Assembly: GCA_001632435.1 (NCBI GenBank)
Contig: KV424101.1
Span: forward strand, 1-51,861
DNA length: 51,861 nt
Direction of reading: 5' to 3'
Origin: Calocera cornea HHB12733
Taxonomy: Eukaryota; Basidiomycota; Dacrymycetes; Dacrymycetales; Dacrymycetaceae
In this document: positions 33,103 through 43,884 of the stretch, piece after piece
Position numbering within the stretch: the stretch's first letter is position 1
Layout of the letters: every line of letters starts with the position of its first letter
Notes under the pieces: model-generated
What the model was told of the DNA's origin: nothing
The model's database searches: none
The model's input: only the letters and a program-made list of their open reading frames with translations
Made by a program: the position numbers and the translations under genes

Positions 33103-34419
33103 CTACTGCACGCGCCGTTCTTGCATGGCTTCAAGAGTGTCCCTGACCGACTCTCCGAAAGTATGGTAGTCCAGCCCGAGTATCCTCGCCGCCTTGGCTG
33201 TATCCGCGATATCGTACACGTCGGAATCTTCGACGGGCCGGGGAATCTCGGGGTTGTTGAGGGTTTGAAGCGCCTTGTACACATCTTGCCATACGAAAGC
33301 ACCTGTGGGACTGGTCAGTACCGGGTTGTACGAATTACCGAGCGAGGCTGACCTCCGGCAATGAATATCCTCTCGCCTCCTGCCTGCTGTTTCTGCAGGC
33401 TCAGCACATGGGCGCGTGAGACATCTCGGACGTCGCTCCACAGGCCCGCGTGCTTCCCGACTTGGTCTTTTGGCCTCTCCTCAAACGCCTTGCGATAGAT
33501 AACATTGGTTGAGAAGTTGGATTCCTCTTGCAGTGCAGGGCCGAAGATCTGAGTCAAGAGTCAGAGACCGGAACCACGGCATGAAGTTTGCCAGGAGAAC
33601 GTACGTAAGGCATCATCAACGTCACCAAGTCCCATTGGACCTCCTTCTGATGATTGTGGTAGAAGTCCCATGCAACACGTTCGGCGTCGGTCTTCGCGGC
33701 CAGATACAGCATATAGCCTGAGAGCTCATGAGGCGACCCCTTGACTAGCTTCGATGCGTTGTCATTCCAGTCGGTCTGAAGAATGCGAGTGGTTAGCGTC
33801 TGATCTGGCGAAGCTTCAGCGGCGAGCTGACTTCGGACCAGGTGTACCCTGGATCATGGGGCTCCATCATCGCCACGAACGAAGAGGTGAAGACGACCCG
33901 CTTCACTGTGGTGCTGCCCAGGAGAGACTTGAAGATGGACTGTGCCCCATGGACGGAAGGCACGTATATGCCTGTTCATGTTGAGACTGTTTACCAGGTC
34001 TAAACGGCGTAAATACTCACTCTCGTAGGTGCCGGCAAAGCCATCTGGGAAAGGAGCGGCGGTATGCAGGACAGCATCGGCGCCTTGGATGGCCTCGTCA
34101 AACGCACCTTCCTGAGCAGGCAATTAGCGCTAGGCTGGATTCGCAGCACACTTTGCCTCACCTTCGTGATGTCTGAAACCACAATGTATTCAAACCTGTC
34201 GGCAAACTTGGAGAAGTGGTTCTTCAGCCATTCGCCCTTCGACGCGGTACGGACCGTGCCCCGGACGGAGTAATCTTGCGCCAGGAGCTGGGTCACAATA
34301 TGAAGGGCGAGGAAGCCATTCGCGCCTTTACAGAGACGCATTAGTCATGTTTTGACAATATCGGGAGAGACAGCCTTACCGGTAACCAGGACTTTGGCAG
34401 GAGATTGAACAGCAGGCAT
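33103..34419 (-). CDS. SDR oxidoreductase, GRE2-like (copy 2)
   Basis: Multi-exon gene starting with a 40-nt first exon (34380-34419, MPAVQSPAKVLVTG) whose intron splits the Rossmann motif, followed by ANGFLALHIV and RGTVRTASKGEWLKN. Later exons give DAVLHTAAPFPDG, VKRVVFTSSF (catalytic Ser), YMLYLAAKTDAER (Tyr-xxx-Lys), QVGKHAGLWSDVRDVSRAHVL, AFVWQDVYKAL and the tail VRDTLEAMQERRVQ. All motifs needed for NADPH binding and catalysis are present. A TATA box lies about 80 nt upstream. The nearest relative in the window is copy 3 at 37115. Internal exon edges follow GT/AG by eye and are approximate. Confidence 0.85.
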
Positions 34420-34496
34420 CGATGTTTGTTTCAAGAGCAGGCAGTGACTGGCGATCTGCTTTGTGGACACTGAGCAGCCCGTTTTTTTCTGAGCTG

Positions 34497-34504
34497 TATT
34501 TATA
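34497..34504 (-). promoter_or_regulatory. TATA box of SDR copy 2
   Basis: TATAAATA on the minus strand, about 80 nt upstream of the ATG at 34419. It is comparable in position to the TATA of copy 3, which suggests that the promoter was duplicated with the gene. Confidence 0.6.
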
Positions 34505-35224
34505 CCCAGCCACCTCGAAAGCAGTCCAAAGCCACTGGAAAGCTGCGAAGTTGAAAGCACTGCGGCCAGGACAGCTCCGCCGCCCCTTTACTAAGGTTGA
34601 ATAGGGAGTATGCGAGACACTTGCACAACACCGACAAACCGGTAGCCATCTAGCCCCGTTTGCCCACATTCCATAGAGCAACCATTCACTTGTCCGTAGG
34701 AATGCCAGTAGGAATGCCATTAGTAAGCCGACATTGCGGACTTTGCGAGCATAGAAGGGCAACTTTGTCAGCATTTCGTCGAGCACAAGCGGTTGTAGGA
34801 AAACAATGGTCGGCTTATACAAGCAGCTCAGTGCTGTCAGGGTTCAGCGACGCGCGGTCTCACTGCCCGGCCGGACAAAGGGTGGACGAGGCAACGCACT
34901 TGAGTTTCTGTAGGCGTGTCATTTGTAATCGATGTGCTCGAAAGGAGTGTTGTGACAATCAAATGCAGTTCTTAATACAGCAGCAAATGCCGAAGCAAGG
35001 ACCATGGTAACGTGAAGAAAGCTGTAAAGCCAATCGGGGTGTAAAAGAAATCAGTAATGCAAAGGTATGCCGTATCAAACGGTTCACAGAATGGTTGAAG
35101 AAGCCCGAGAAGCAATGGATCAGAATGCAAGGAGAGAAACTCAACAAAAGCCCAAGAATACAGTAATGCCATCCCATGTCGACCCGGCGCGGTGAAGCGC
35201 GTGCCCATCGAACCAGCAGCCCTC
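34505..35224. other. Intergenic
   Basis: No supported gene. It lies between the SDR copy 2 promoter and the 3' end of the small peptide gene. Confidence 0.5.
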
Positions 35225-35353
35225 TCAGCTCATCTCCGGGTAATCCAGGTACTCCGCACGGACCTCGGTATCCCTCCAGTTGCGCAGATACCCTATTGGT
35301 AGGGCAAACGATGATGCGGTGAGAGCGACGATGGTGAGGACTTGGAACTTCAT
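35225..35353 (-). CDS. Small secreted peptide, 42 aa
   Basis: ATG-to-TGA frame. The N-terminus MKFQVLTIVALTASSFALP is a textbook signal peptide (Lys, hydrophobic core, small residues before the cut). The mature part would be only about 23 residues, aromatic and acidic (IGYLRNWRDTEVRAEYLDYP). It has no cysteines, no Kex2 dibasic site and no CaaX end, so it is neither a typical effector nor a mating pheromone. It may be the first exon of a larger gene that has been lost, or a real peptide. It lies between SDR copies without obvious co-regulation. Confidence 0.5.
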   Translation of the reverse strand: MKFQVLTIVALTASSFALPIGYLRNWRDTEVRAEYLDYPEMS

Positions 35354-36404
35354 GTTTGACGGCTGGAACGGTGGAATGTGATGGTATGGGCAGGCGGATA
35401 CGGCGACAAGAGAATGTTCACGATGCGGTCTCACAGGTGAGTCGAGTGTGCAGCAAGTTCGAGAGCCACGTGCGGTGAGGCTCGTCAAGAGCTGCGAGTC
35501 GCGGTTGTGAAGGTCTTGGAAGTGTTGGCCTTGTCTGGGTAGACAAAAGACCGTAGCGAGCGTGGGGTTTAAAGAGTGTGTGAGCCGGCTGGGGGTGGGG
35601 GGCTTGCAACAGCTAGCACAGAGTGCAATGTGCGAGGGCTGGAGAGAGTAAGGCGGGATGAAGGTGAGGAGGAGGCTAGGAGTGAGTCGGTCGCTTGATG
35701 AAGAGGACCGCGTGGGTGGGGCTGGCTAACGGACGCAGTTTCCACGGGAATGCTTCCATACCTTGGCCTGATTAGCAATAGGGTTTCATTCCCAGCACAA
35801 CCACTTTGCAGCCTCCGGTGCACACTTGGGCAGCGCTCGTGTTACCGCTCGACACTTGTCACAACACTAAACACTTACGCTGCGTACATGTGCTGCATGT
35901 GCTGTTATAGAGGCTTTGTTCAGTTCAGGTCTGCTTACCAAGCCCGCCGGAGCCGCGGACTTCGGTTTCTTTGGTCTAGACCACAATCAGAGGTCGACTT
36001 CCCAGGTCAAATGGCACACAAAGCTTGGCGGTCCCTCAGCATGCGTTCGCTTGGTTGTTCCATCTGGCAACGGGATGCGGATCCGAAATGGATCACCAAT
36101 AGCCCGCGTTCGTGGTCCCTCGCACGCGCGTTTGGTAATAGTCCAACAAGGTCGCAAAAATCTTGACTAAGCATAGCAAAGTTTCGCATTTCCGCATTGC
36201 ATGCGGCAATGCCCAGTGCCACTGAGTCAGCCAGACCAGACGTATGGAGAGGAGTAGCACGGAAGCGACTCTACAAATACTGGAGGATGCAAGACCTCGT
36301 TAAAGGCTGGAGGGAAAATGGACAACATCGCCGCGCACAGTCTACAGTATATCCTCCTCCGCTTCATCCGATACTTCATAACACTGAGCCAGTGCCTGCT
36401 GAAA
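35354..36404. other. Intergenic
   Basis: About 1 kb without a supported gene. The last 100 nt are the decayed promoter of the SDR pseudogene. Confidence 0.5.
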
Positions 36405-36899
36405 ATGCCCCCACTTCAGCCTCCCGCCAAAGTTCTCGTGACCGGTGCGTTCTTCAAACTCACTGTTCTTTGCCTCCAGCTCAGACTGGACCAGGTGCCA
36501 AGGGCTTCGTTGCCCTGCACGTGATCCCCAACGAGTTATCCGCCAGAATGCCCGCTGTGAGACGCGTAAATGCTAGATTGCCCCGTATCGAAATTTTAAG
36601 CTGGAATGCCCTCTCATGCCGGAGCAGGGATACAAGTTCTGCGGCACTGTGCGGTCTGATGCCAAGGGCGAATGGCTTGTGAAGGACCTGTCCAAGTTTG
36701 GACCCGGTCACGACGACACCTTGAAGCCGTACAAGAGCCTCATTCGCAATCTGCCTACCGGAAAACCAGGACTGAAACTTGAGGCCGCGTTCACCGTCGA
36801 TGACTCCAAGCGAAGAAGAACCTGGGGTTGACATGTCGCGGCGTTGGTGAGACGATGAAAGACACGCGGATTTCGTTTCAAAGCGTGATGAAGGCATAA
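36405..36899 (+). pseudogene. SDR pseudogene with internal deletion (copy 3')
   Basis: It begins like an intact copy: a 40-nt exon 36405-36444 (MPPLQPPAKVLVTG), intron, then AKGFVALHVI. About 80 nt of unrelated sequence interrupt it before EQGYKFCGTVRSDAKGEWLVKDLSKF. At about 36716 the sequence jumps directly to the C-terminal region (VDDSK), a frameshift follows, and the frame resumes as LGLTCRGVGETMKDT to a TAA at 36897-36899. The catalytic Ser, Tyr and Lys are absent. It is clearly non-functional as an enzyme. Confidence 0.75.
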
Positions 36900-37114
36900 C
36901 ACTTGACAGTTCGAAAGCGGTATATGTATTCTGTCTGCGGCTGGGCTAAAATTTCCTAAAAGGCGCCTAGACGAGGGCGTGACCCGCGCGATGGTGGTCA
37001 TGGGCTACGTTAACCAGAATAGGAAAACCAAATCTTTGATAGGCTCCATATACGCTGGTATTCTCTGCGCTTGCGCGTGATTTTGCATGGAGTCAGGATA
37101 AGATCTTCACTCTT

Positions 37115-38431
37115 TTACTTATTGTTTCCTCGCTCCTGAAGTGCCACGATAGTATCTCTCACAGATTCTCCAAGAGTATGGTATGTCAGCCCAAGCTTAG
37201 TGGTGGCCTTCGAGGTGTTGGGGATGTCGAGCACGTCTTTGTCTTCGACACCTTTGGGGATTTCAGGGATGTGAAGGCTCTGAAGCTCGTTGTACACGTC
37301 TTGCCAGGTGAATGCACCTAGGGCTTCTAGTCAATTGCGTACTCCAGGACTGCGTGAGATTCACAGACCTCCGGTGATGAGGAACCGTTCGCCGCCAGCC
37401 TGCTCCTTCTGAAGACTCAACAAGTGGGCGTGGGCACAGTCCCGCACATCGATCCAGAATCCGGCGTGCTGGCCGACTTGATCAGCCGGATTTTCCTTGA
37501 AGGCCTTCTTCCAGATCGTGTTTGTGGAGGAGTTCGGCCCATCCTGAAGCACTGGACCGAAAATCTACAAACACTCCATTCATCAGCTCCCCAAGCGGCA
37601 TTCGTGGGCTGTGAACAGACATATGGGGGAGTCAGGGTGACCAGGTCCCACGCGAGCTGGTCCTTGTGCTCCTCGTAGAACTTCCAAAATTCTCGCTCAG
37701 AATCTGTCTTCGCTGCAAAGTACAACATGGAGCCGGGGAGCTCATGTGGTTTCTCCTTGATGAGCTTCGAGGCAGTATCGTTCCAGTCACTCTACATGAT
37801 ATCAGTAGTAAGAAATGGGGATCCCGGAGGCTGAGTCCACCGCACCTCTGAGTAAGTGTAGCCCAAAGGATGAGGCCCCCACACGGCTGTAAAAGAGGAA
37901 GTGAAAACGACCCGCTTCACGGTATGGCTACTCTGGAGGGACTTGACAATCGATTTGGCACCTTTCACAGGGGGAAGATAGATAGCTGAATGAGAGTATT
38001 AGATGATGTACCGACACACGGAGTGCAAAGCTCACTCTCATATGTTCCGACAAAGTTCTCCGGCACGGGAGAGGCAGTGTGAAGTACAGCATCGACACCC
38101 CTGATGGCCTCGTCAAACGCCCCCTCCTAGAGCAGCAGGTCAGCATGTGGTGTTTGCCATATCTCACTGAGATCTACCTCGGTGATGTCCTCGACGACCG
38201 AGTACTCAAACTTATCTCCAAAGTTTGCAAACTTGTTCTTGATCCACTCTCCTTTGGACGAAGAGCGGACCGTCCCACGGACCATGTACCCCTGCTCCAG
38301 CAGTTGCTTTACAATGTGGAGAGCCAGAAACCCGTTCGCACCTAGCAAATGGTAAGCGAAAACTGTTTAGGGAGGATAGAGGTAGCTGAACCGGTAACGA
38401 GAACCGTGGAAGGAGGCAGAACGATAGGCAT
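37115..38431 (-). CDS. SDR oxidoreductase, GRE2-like (copy 3)
   Basis: Multi-exon gene. The ATG at 38431 opens MPIVLPPSTVLVTG, split by an intron after the first exon, then ANGFLALHIVKQLLEQGY and RGTVRSSSKGEWIKN. Further exons read EYSVVEDITE, GAFDEAIRGVDAVLHTASPVPENF, TVKRVVFTSSF (catalytic Ser), SMLYFAAKTDSER (Tyr-xxx-Lys), DQVGQHAGFWIDVRD, AFTWQDVYNELQ and the tail VALQERGNNK. All catalytic and cofactor motifs are intact. The TATA box 83 nt upstream matches copy 2. The intron before AFTWQDVY is kept here and in copy 2 but lost in copy 1 at 25646. Internal exon edges are approximate. Confidence 0.87.
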
Positions 38432-38513
38432 CGGTGGTTCAGGGATTAGAGTTGGTGAATGCTACTGATGTGAAGCGAGCTGCAGTGGTACGGAAGTCTG
38501 CATTTTCAGAACG

Positions 38514-38520
38514 CTTTATA
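38514..38520 (-). promoter_or_regulatory. TATA box of SDR copy 3
   Basis: TATAAAG on the minus strand, 83 nt upstream of the start codon at 38431. Confidence 0.55.
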
Positions 38521-39140
38521 GGGTACCGGAGTGATGCGGGCTGGCATCGGTGCATTGGGACGTTCAAATCATGGTGACGATATCGTACGGTATTTAGTCA
38601 GCCAGACTCGCGCGTGCTGATGCGGTAGATAGCCGATGGATTGTCCCTCTGTATCGAAGCAGCAGTCGGGCCCACAGATCTACGTATATGTCATTCACTC
38701 ATTACTTCGCAGTTGCGAGCGAAGCAAGTGGCGTCACCAAGTCCTAGGAGATAGCCGACAGAGCGCTACCGGTCAAGGCTGAGTTGTGGAGACGCCGGAC
38801 AAGTATATCAGAATACTCCAGCGCTGACCAACACTTGTATTCATCTTTAAGCGTAGATGAGAATAATTCAATGGCGTTTCGGGTGGACCAAGAGATCACC
38901 AGAGCAACGTGGAGAACAAGCCGGAAATTCGTCCACGGGCCCTTTACGGACGAGGGTACCTTAAACAACAAATTTGGTCCCGCTCACCCGAGCGGCCACG
39001 TCCGGCGCGGAACGTCATACGAGTGTGATCGCGCCGCTTCCTCACCATTTTGGACATTTATCTCGGATGAGACATCAATCTCATTCAATCTTAGGAGTGT
39101 TCCGGTTTTAAATACAGTCTAGGGGTACCATGATCAAGCT
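38521..39140. other. Intergenic
   Basis: No supported gene between SDR copy 3 and the SDR pseudogene. Confidence 0.5.
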
Positions 39141-40131
39141 CTACGTATACTCGTTGGACACCAAAACACACTGATCGATCTTGGGCCTAGGCTCGCTCAC
39201 GTTTCGACACTTCTGGCTCTTGCGCTTCACGAGCTCCGTGCTTGTGTCCCTCACAGACTCTCCCAGAGAGATATACCTCAAGCCAAGTATCTTGGTCGCC
39301 TTGGAGGTATCGGGAATGTCGTATGGATCGGTGTCCTCGACACCCTTCGAAATCTCAGGGATGTTGAGGCTCTGCAGCTCGTTGTAGATATCCTGCCAGG
39401 AGAAGTCGCCTTTTCAAGTTACTCAGTTCCCCACGCATTGCATCGTTGGGAAAAATTCTCACAAGCGGTAATGAGGAGCCGTTCTCACCCTGCCTGCTTC
39501 TCTCGAAGTAATACGTGCGCCTGGGCGGCATCGCGGACGTCGATATATCCACCTGTGCGCTCCCAAAGCTGGTCCTCGGGCTTCTGCTGAAATGCCTTGC
39601 GGTACAGGGAGTTGTCGGAGAATCTGGGCTCATCCTACGGTAGAAGGCCGAGGTCAGAGATGCGCACAAACCTCAGCAGTTCAGAAGCACGTACATAGGG
39701 GGGTTTAAAGGTTATCTGGCCCTTGTGCTCGTTGTAGAAGTTCCAAGCCATTTGCTCCGCATCCGCGTTGGCAAGCGAGGTACAGCTTAAATTCCGGCGT
39801 CTGGTCGGGAGACTCCTTCATCCAGATTCGACGGCGGTGTCGTCCAAGTCCACCTCGGCATAGTGATACCCGGGCACGGGAGGCTCCAACCTTGCCTCGA
39901 AGGAGGAGGTGGAAGACGCCGGGCTTTTTGGTCTTGCTGCCTCAGAGGGAGGCGAATATTGAGTTGGCGCCCTTGACAGCAGGCGTGTAGATGGCTGTCT
40001 GCAAGGTCGGAATACCTCAGAAGGTGAACGGTTTAGGATGCCTACTGCGGTAGTGGCCGGCATAGTTAGGAGGGAAGGGAGAAGCGGTGGAGGACCGCGT
40101 CGACGCCTGTGATGGCTTTGTCGAACGCGCC
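39141..40131 (-). pseudogene. SDR pseudogene lacking the Rossmann exons (copy 4)
   Basis: Starts abruptly at the exon that reads GAFDKAITGVDAVLH. The two upstream exons with the VTGANG nucleotide-binding motif are missing, and the LENG1-like duplicated segment begins about 12 nt further upstream. Inside, frame breaks and a stop interrupt the region around WNDTAS, and FYNEHKGQITF and YIDVRDAAQAHVL lie in different frames. The C-terminal exon is still good (FSWQDIYNELQSLNIPEI to LGESVRDT) and runs on into a basic tail ending at TAG 39141-39143. It is non-functional. The truncation point is informative for the order of duplications. Confidence 0.72.
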
Positions 40132-40142
40132 TTATTACAGCA

Positions 40143-41402
40143 CATGATCAGCTCGCTGGCCGGTATATATGGCCCCCGAACATGGCGGATGCGACGGGAG
40201 ACCGGGGCGCGACCTGAATACCTCCTGGGCGTCGGAGCCGAGATTAGTCCGTCACATTGACAACGCCACCGCTGTCGGTGACTGACCACCACCACACCCG
40301 ACTCCTTCTCCTCCTCAGCAACGATGGGCAAGCTCAACATCGCCCACCACAAGTCCTACCACCCCTACCGGCGGGACAACATCGAGAAGGTGCGGCAGGA
40401 TGAGGAAGCTGCGCGGCTGAAGGAAGAGCGCGAGGAGGGCCAGATGCGCATGGCCGACGCCGAGGCGCGCATCGACCTGCTGCGGCAGCGGGCTGGGCAG
40501 AAGAAGAGCAGAAAGAAGGCCGACGAGGAGGATATCAGCTTTGAGGCGATCCGCGCTGCTGCGTCCACTTCTTCGGAAACTGCGCTGGCCGACTCGCTGC
40601 AGACGCCCGAAGGCCATATCAACCTCTTCGCCCCGCTCGAAGCGGCTGCTGCCGGCCAAGCGGCCGAGACGGCCCTGGCGCTCGTCCGAGAGCACGCGAA
40701 GCAACACTCAATCGACAAGGGCAAATGCAAAGCGAAGGCCGAAGATGGTTTCCGGCTCGCGCCGTCCAAGCTCGACCTCACGCCGTGGTACGTCGACGCG
40801 GAGCTGCGCAGCGGCAAGGAGCGGGAGCAGGGGCAGCATGAGCGGGAGGCGAGGCGGGCGAAGGATCTGCACTTGAAGGCGGATCGGGATCCTATGAAGG
40901 CGGTCGAGGAGCAGCTGGCGAGGAGGGCGAAGGAGAAGGGCGCTGCTTGGGGCGGGGGCGGGCCGCCGCGCGGGCGGCCGCAGGCGGCATCGGCCTCCTC
41001 GCCGGCGGCCCAGTCTGCAGACCCGGCCGTCGCTGCGCGCTTAGCCCGGGAAAGCGCGGAACGGCAGCGGGCGCTGGGGCTCATCGAGCGCACGCGCCGG
41101 GAGGCGGCCGCTGCGTCGCGCTACGCTGCGAGTGTGGACGGTACGCCGCGCGCGGGGTACAGGGATGTGTACAATGCCGAGGCGATGCGGGAGGTCGAAG
41201 CTGGGCGGAGAGAGCGGGTTGAGCGGTGGGAGCGGGAGAGGCGGACTGAGCGGGGGTGGGAGAGGGAGAGGGAACGCGAGAGAGGGAGGTATTGGAGTGA
41301 CGGTGCGGTGGAGGACAGGAGGGAGGTGGACGTAGGGCGGGTGAGGGATCGCCGCTGGTAATGTGACGAGGATGGGTGACGACGGTCTGTTTCTTTCTGT
41401 GT
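40143..41402 (+). repeat. Inverted duplication, arm A (LENG1-like gene)
   Basis: About 1.26 kb matching, in reverse orientation, 46029-47311. Homology runs from the promoter (AGCTCGCTGGCC, GGAGGTATTCAGGTCGCG, GCCACCGCTGTCGGTGACTGACC) through the whole gene to about 50 nt after the stop (ACGAGGATGGGTGACGAC), then stops on both sides. Confidence 0.85.
40324..41361 (+). CDS. LENG1-like protein with CIR N-terminal domain (copy A)
   Basis: Intronless, 345 aa. The N-terminus MGKLNIAHHKSYHPYRRDNI followed by VRQDEEAA is the CIR_N (CBF1-interacting corepressor N-terminal) motif, as in human LENG1. A long charged helix region (RLKEEREEGQMRMADAE) follows, then FAPLE and LTPWYVDAELRS, and an Arg/Glu-rich C-terminus (WERERRTERGWEREREREG-like). 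CIR_N proteins are nuclear and mostly linked to splicing or transcription; the role here is inference. It is about 94% identical by eye to copy B at 46072-47124, with two small indels near the C-terminus. The frame is intact in both. Confidence 0.85.
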   Translation: MGKLNIAHHKSYHPYRRDNIEKVRQDEEAARLKEEREEGQMRMADAEARIDLLRQRAGQKKSRKKADEEDISFEAIRAAASTSSETALADSLQTPEGHINLFAPLEAAAAGQAAETALALVREHAKQHSIDKGKCKAKAEDGFRLAPSKLDLTPWYVDAELRSGKEREQGQHEREARRAKDLHLKADRDPMKAVEEQLARRAKEKGAAWGGGGPPRGRPQAASASSPAAQSADPAVAARLARESAERQRALGLIERTRREAAAASRYAASVDGTPRAGYRDVYNAEAMREVEAGRRERVERWERERRTERGWERERERERGRYWSDGAVEDRREVDVGRVRDRRW

Positions 41403-41570
41403 TGTACTGTAGTCTGTCGGGTGGCCTGAGGACATGATAGATTACATCATGACATGTTGCCTGCACGATACCCCTGTACTAGATCCATGTAACGCAGTGA
41501 CTTGTGCTAAAGGGTGTCGCGACACCGTCAGAGGGGTTACGGTAGCCAAGCATGCATGCAGGGCACTACA

Positions 41571-43451
41571 CTACACCATGGGCCAGTCCTCGAACACGCC
41601 CTGCGAGAAGCGCACGAGGCTCACGCTGCCCCCGTCGACGACGGCGAGGACGACGGTCTTGCGGCCCGCTTTGAGCGCGACGAACGGCGGGGTCCTGTGC
41701 GCGGTCTGCTGCATGCCGGCGGTTGGGGCCGGGGCGAGCCCGAGCAGGCGCCGGAGCCGCGTGAGGATGGTTGGGGGTGGGGCGGGCGCGGGCGCGGGGG
41801 GAGGGGCGTTGGGCCGCTTGCGCGGCGCGGGCGGGGGCTGCACGGGCAGCTGGGAGAACACCCTCGCGAGCTCGGCGAGCGTCGGCACCCGTGTGGTGTT
41901 TGCACTGCGGCTGGCCGTCAGTAGGCGTACTACGATGGAGCAAGAGGAGGAGGGTGCAGGCAGGGAGCACAAGAGGGAAGGAGGGAAGGAGGGAAGGAGG
42001 GAAGGACGGACTTGAGGACGATGAGGTGAAAGTCTGGCGGGGGCACGGCCGTCTTCTTCCACGGGGTGGAGGGCCGCCAGACGTGGTAGAACACCTCGTA
42101 GGGCGATGTGTCTGCTGCTGTTGCGCCTGCTCCTGCTTCCGGGGTGGTAGCGGGGGAGGCGCTGTGCAGGGGCAGGGCGTGGCCGGAGGGGACGAGCCGG
42201 AGGGCGGCGAATAGGCGCTCTGCGGCGCGTCATGGCATGTTAGCCAGCTGGCTCAGAAGGAGGCGAAGCAGGACGTACGGGCCGTCCAGCGCCTGCCGGC
42301 CCATCCCGGCCGCAGCGGCGCCCACCAGTCCCTGCGCGCCCCGGGAGGGCGCAAGCGAGCCGCCCAGCGCCGCACGCTGCTCCACAGGCGCTGCGGGAGG
42401 GACGCTGACGGGGCGGGGCGGGCAGGCGCGCGCGGGAAGAGCGGCCCCTCGGGCGCGCAGGCACGCGTCACGGTGTACCCTAGGCGGCGGAGGTGGGCGT
42501 ATACCTACGCAGGCCCGGGGGGGCGGTCAGCACTGGCACTGGTACTGGCCGGGCAATGGCGTGGGATGCGGGATGGGGAGGGGAGGCGCACCTGGTAGCG
42601 CTCGAGGGTGAGCCCGGACCGGCCGAGCAGCGCGCCGAACGCCTGCTGCACGCTCATGGGCACCACTGCCGGCGGCGCGCTCTCGTCCCACCGCGCCTCC
42701 TCTTCCTCTTCCTCTTCCTGTTCGCTGGCGAGCGTGTGGGGATCGCGCGCGGAGGGTGGTGGGTCCGCGAGCTCGTGCGTGCAGAACATGCTCCCGCGCT
42801 CGATGAGGTAGAGCGCTTCCTCGGGCAGGAGGAGGAGCTGCCGTTCCCTCTCCCTCTCTGTCCCCACCGCACGCGGGTCCGTCCGCGCCTCCCGCCTCCC
42901 AGCTGATGAGGCATTTGCGGCACCGCCTCCCCCGCCCCCGCCATGCGGGGAGGAAGGGAGGAAGTGGCCCATGGTGGTGAATGCCTGCCCGCGGGGGTGG
43001 GGCACGCGGACTGTCCCCTCCCGCGGCTGCCAGACGCCCCAAGTGATGCCCTTGCTGTCCCTCTCCTGAGCCCACCCATGCAGCATCAAGCGGAACGGGC
43101 GTACCTGGAGCTGCCGCGCTCCGGCCGCAGCGCACGCAGCATGGCGGCCCTTGCGCGCTGGAGCGCATACGCCTGCAGCGCCGTCTCGCCCGCGCCCGCA
43201 CGGGACGGCTCGAACTCCTTCTCCCCGCGCTGGGGGATGACATGGAACTGTTTCCTCCCCGCTGCGCCGGAAGCGGAGCTCGGCCCAGACGGCGCAGGCG
43301 GGGGGGCGAAGCGCGTCCAGTCGGGCGTGTCCTCTTCCCCCGAGTCGGAGTCGCCTGCCTCTGCCTCTGCCGGTGTTTCTGGGTCGCCTCCCACTGCGGG
43401 CAGGGCGTCGGAGTGGAGGGAATGCTTGGGGATCGAGAGCGCGTCGTCCAT
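41571..43451 (-). CDS. sen54: tRNA-splicing endonuclease subunit Sen54
   Basis: Five exons, 43105-43451, 42592-43054, 42279-42504, 42012-42219 and 41571-41904, sum to 1,578 nt (525 aa). Sen54 motifs run in order: EEDTPDWTRF, IPQRGEKEFEP, ARAAMLRAL, SKGITWGVWQP, TMGHFLP, LLLLPEEALYLIERGSM, PMSVQQAFGALLGRSGLTLERYQ then VYAHLRRLGYTVTRA, FYHVWRPSTPWKKT, and the C-terminal VVDGGSVSLVRFSQGVFEDWP. Sen54 is a structural subunit that, with Sen2, Sen34 and Sen15, removes introns from pre-tRNAs. The GC-rich inserts (Pro/Ala tracts) are lineage-specific. Intron 4 carries a GGGAAGGA polypurine repeat (41970-42010). It is divergent from MFS copy 2. Confidence 0.92.
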
Positions 43452-43884
43452 CAGTGGAAAGCTGCTGCTGGAGGTCCGGATGCACGCGCGCCAATTGCAA
43501 TTGCAATTTCTGGTCGAGTCGACTCACGAAGGCGGGTCAGGGTGGTGGACGTCGGTGATACGTGGCCAGCCTAGGGCCGACGGTGGCCGGCGCGGCCCAT
43601 GGAGCGCCGGCCGTTATCTCCCCTTGGCCCGCTCTAAAGGCGCACGGCGGCCTGGCAGCCATGGCTGTCGGCACACGTTGCCCGATGCGCGCCCCGCTCG
43701 CTCTGGTAGCCCATCCGTGGCAAGGCGAGGAACCCCAGCGGGAACCCCAGCGGGAACCCGAAGGTGCCCCTGCGAGCTGCGAAGGCCGCCTAAGCCCGCT
43801 CGGGGGGGCAGCCAGGTGGGCATACATATACCCCCCCTCGCCCGCTGCACTCGCCCACTCCTCCTCCCAAGGCAGACAGACGCG
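43452..43884. other. Divergent promoter region
   Basis: Between SEN54 (-) and MFS copy 2 (+). It contains a short tandem repeat of GGAACCCCAGCG-type units at about 43730-43760. Long GC-rich open frames crossing here are shadows of the flanking genes. Confidence 0.5.

Noticed and set aside
36708..37001. 97-residue minus frame next to the SDR pseudogene
   Set aside because: Antisense of decayed SDR sequence; no motif.
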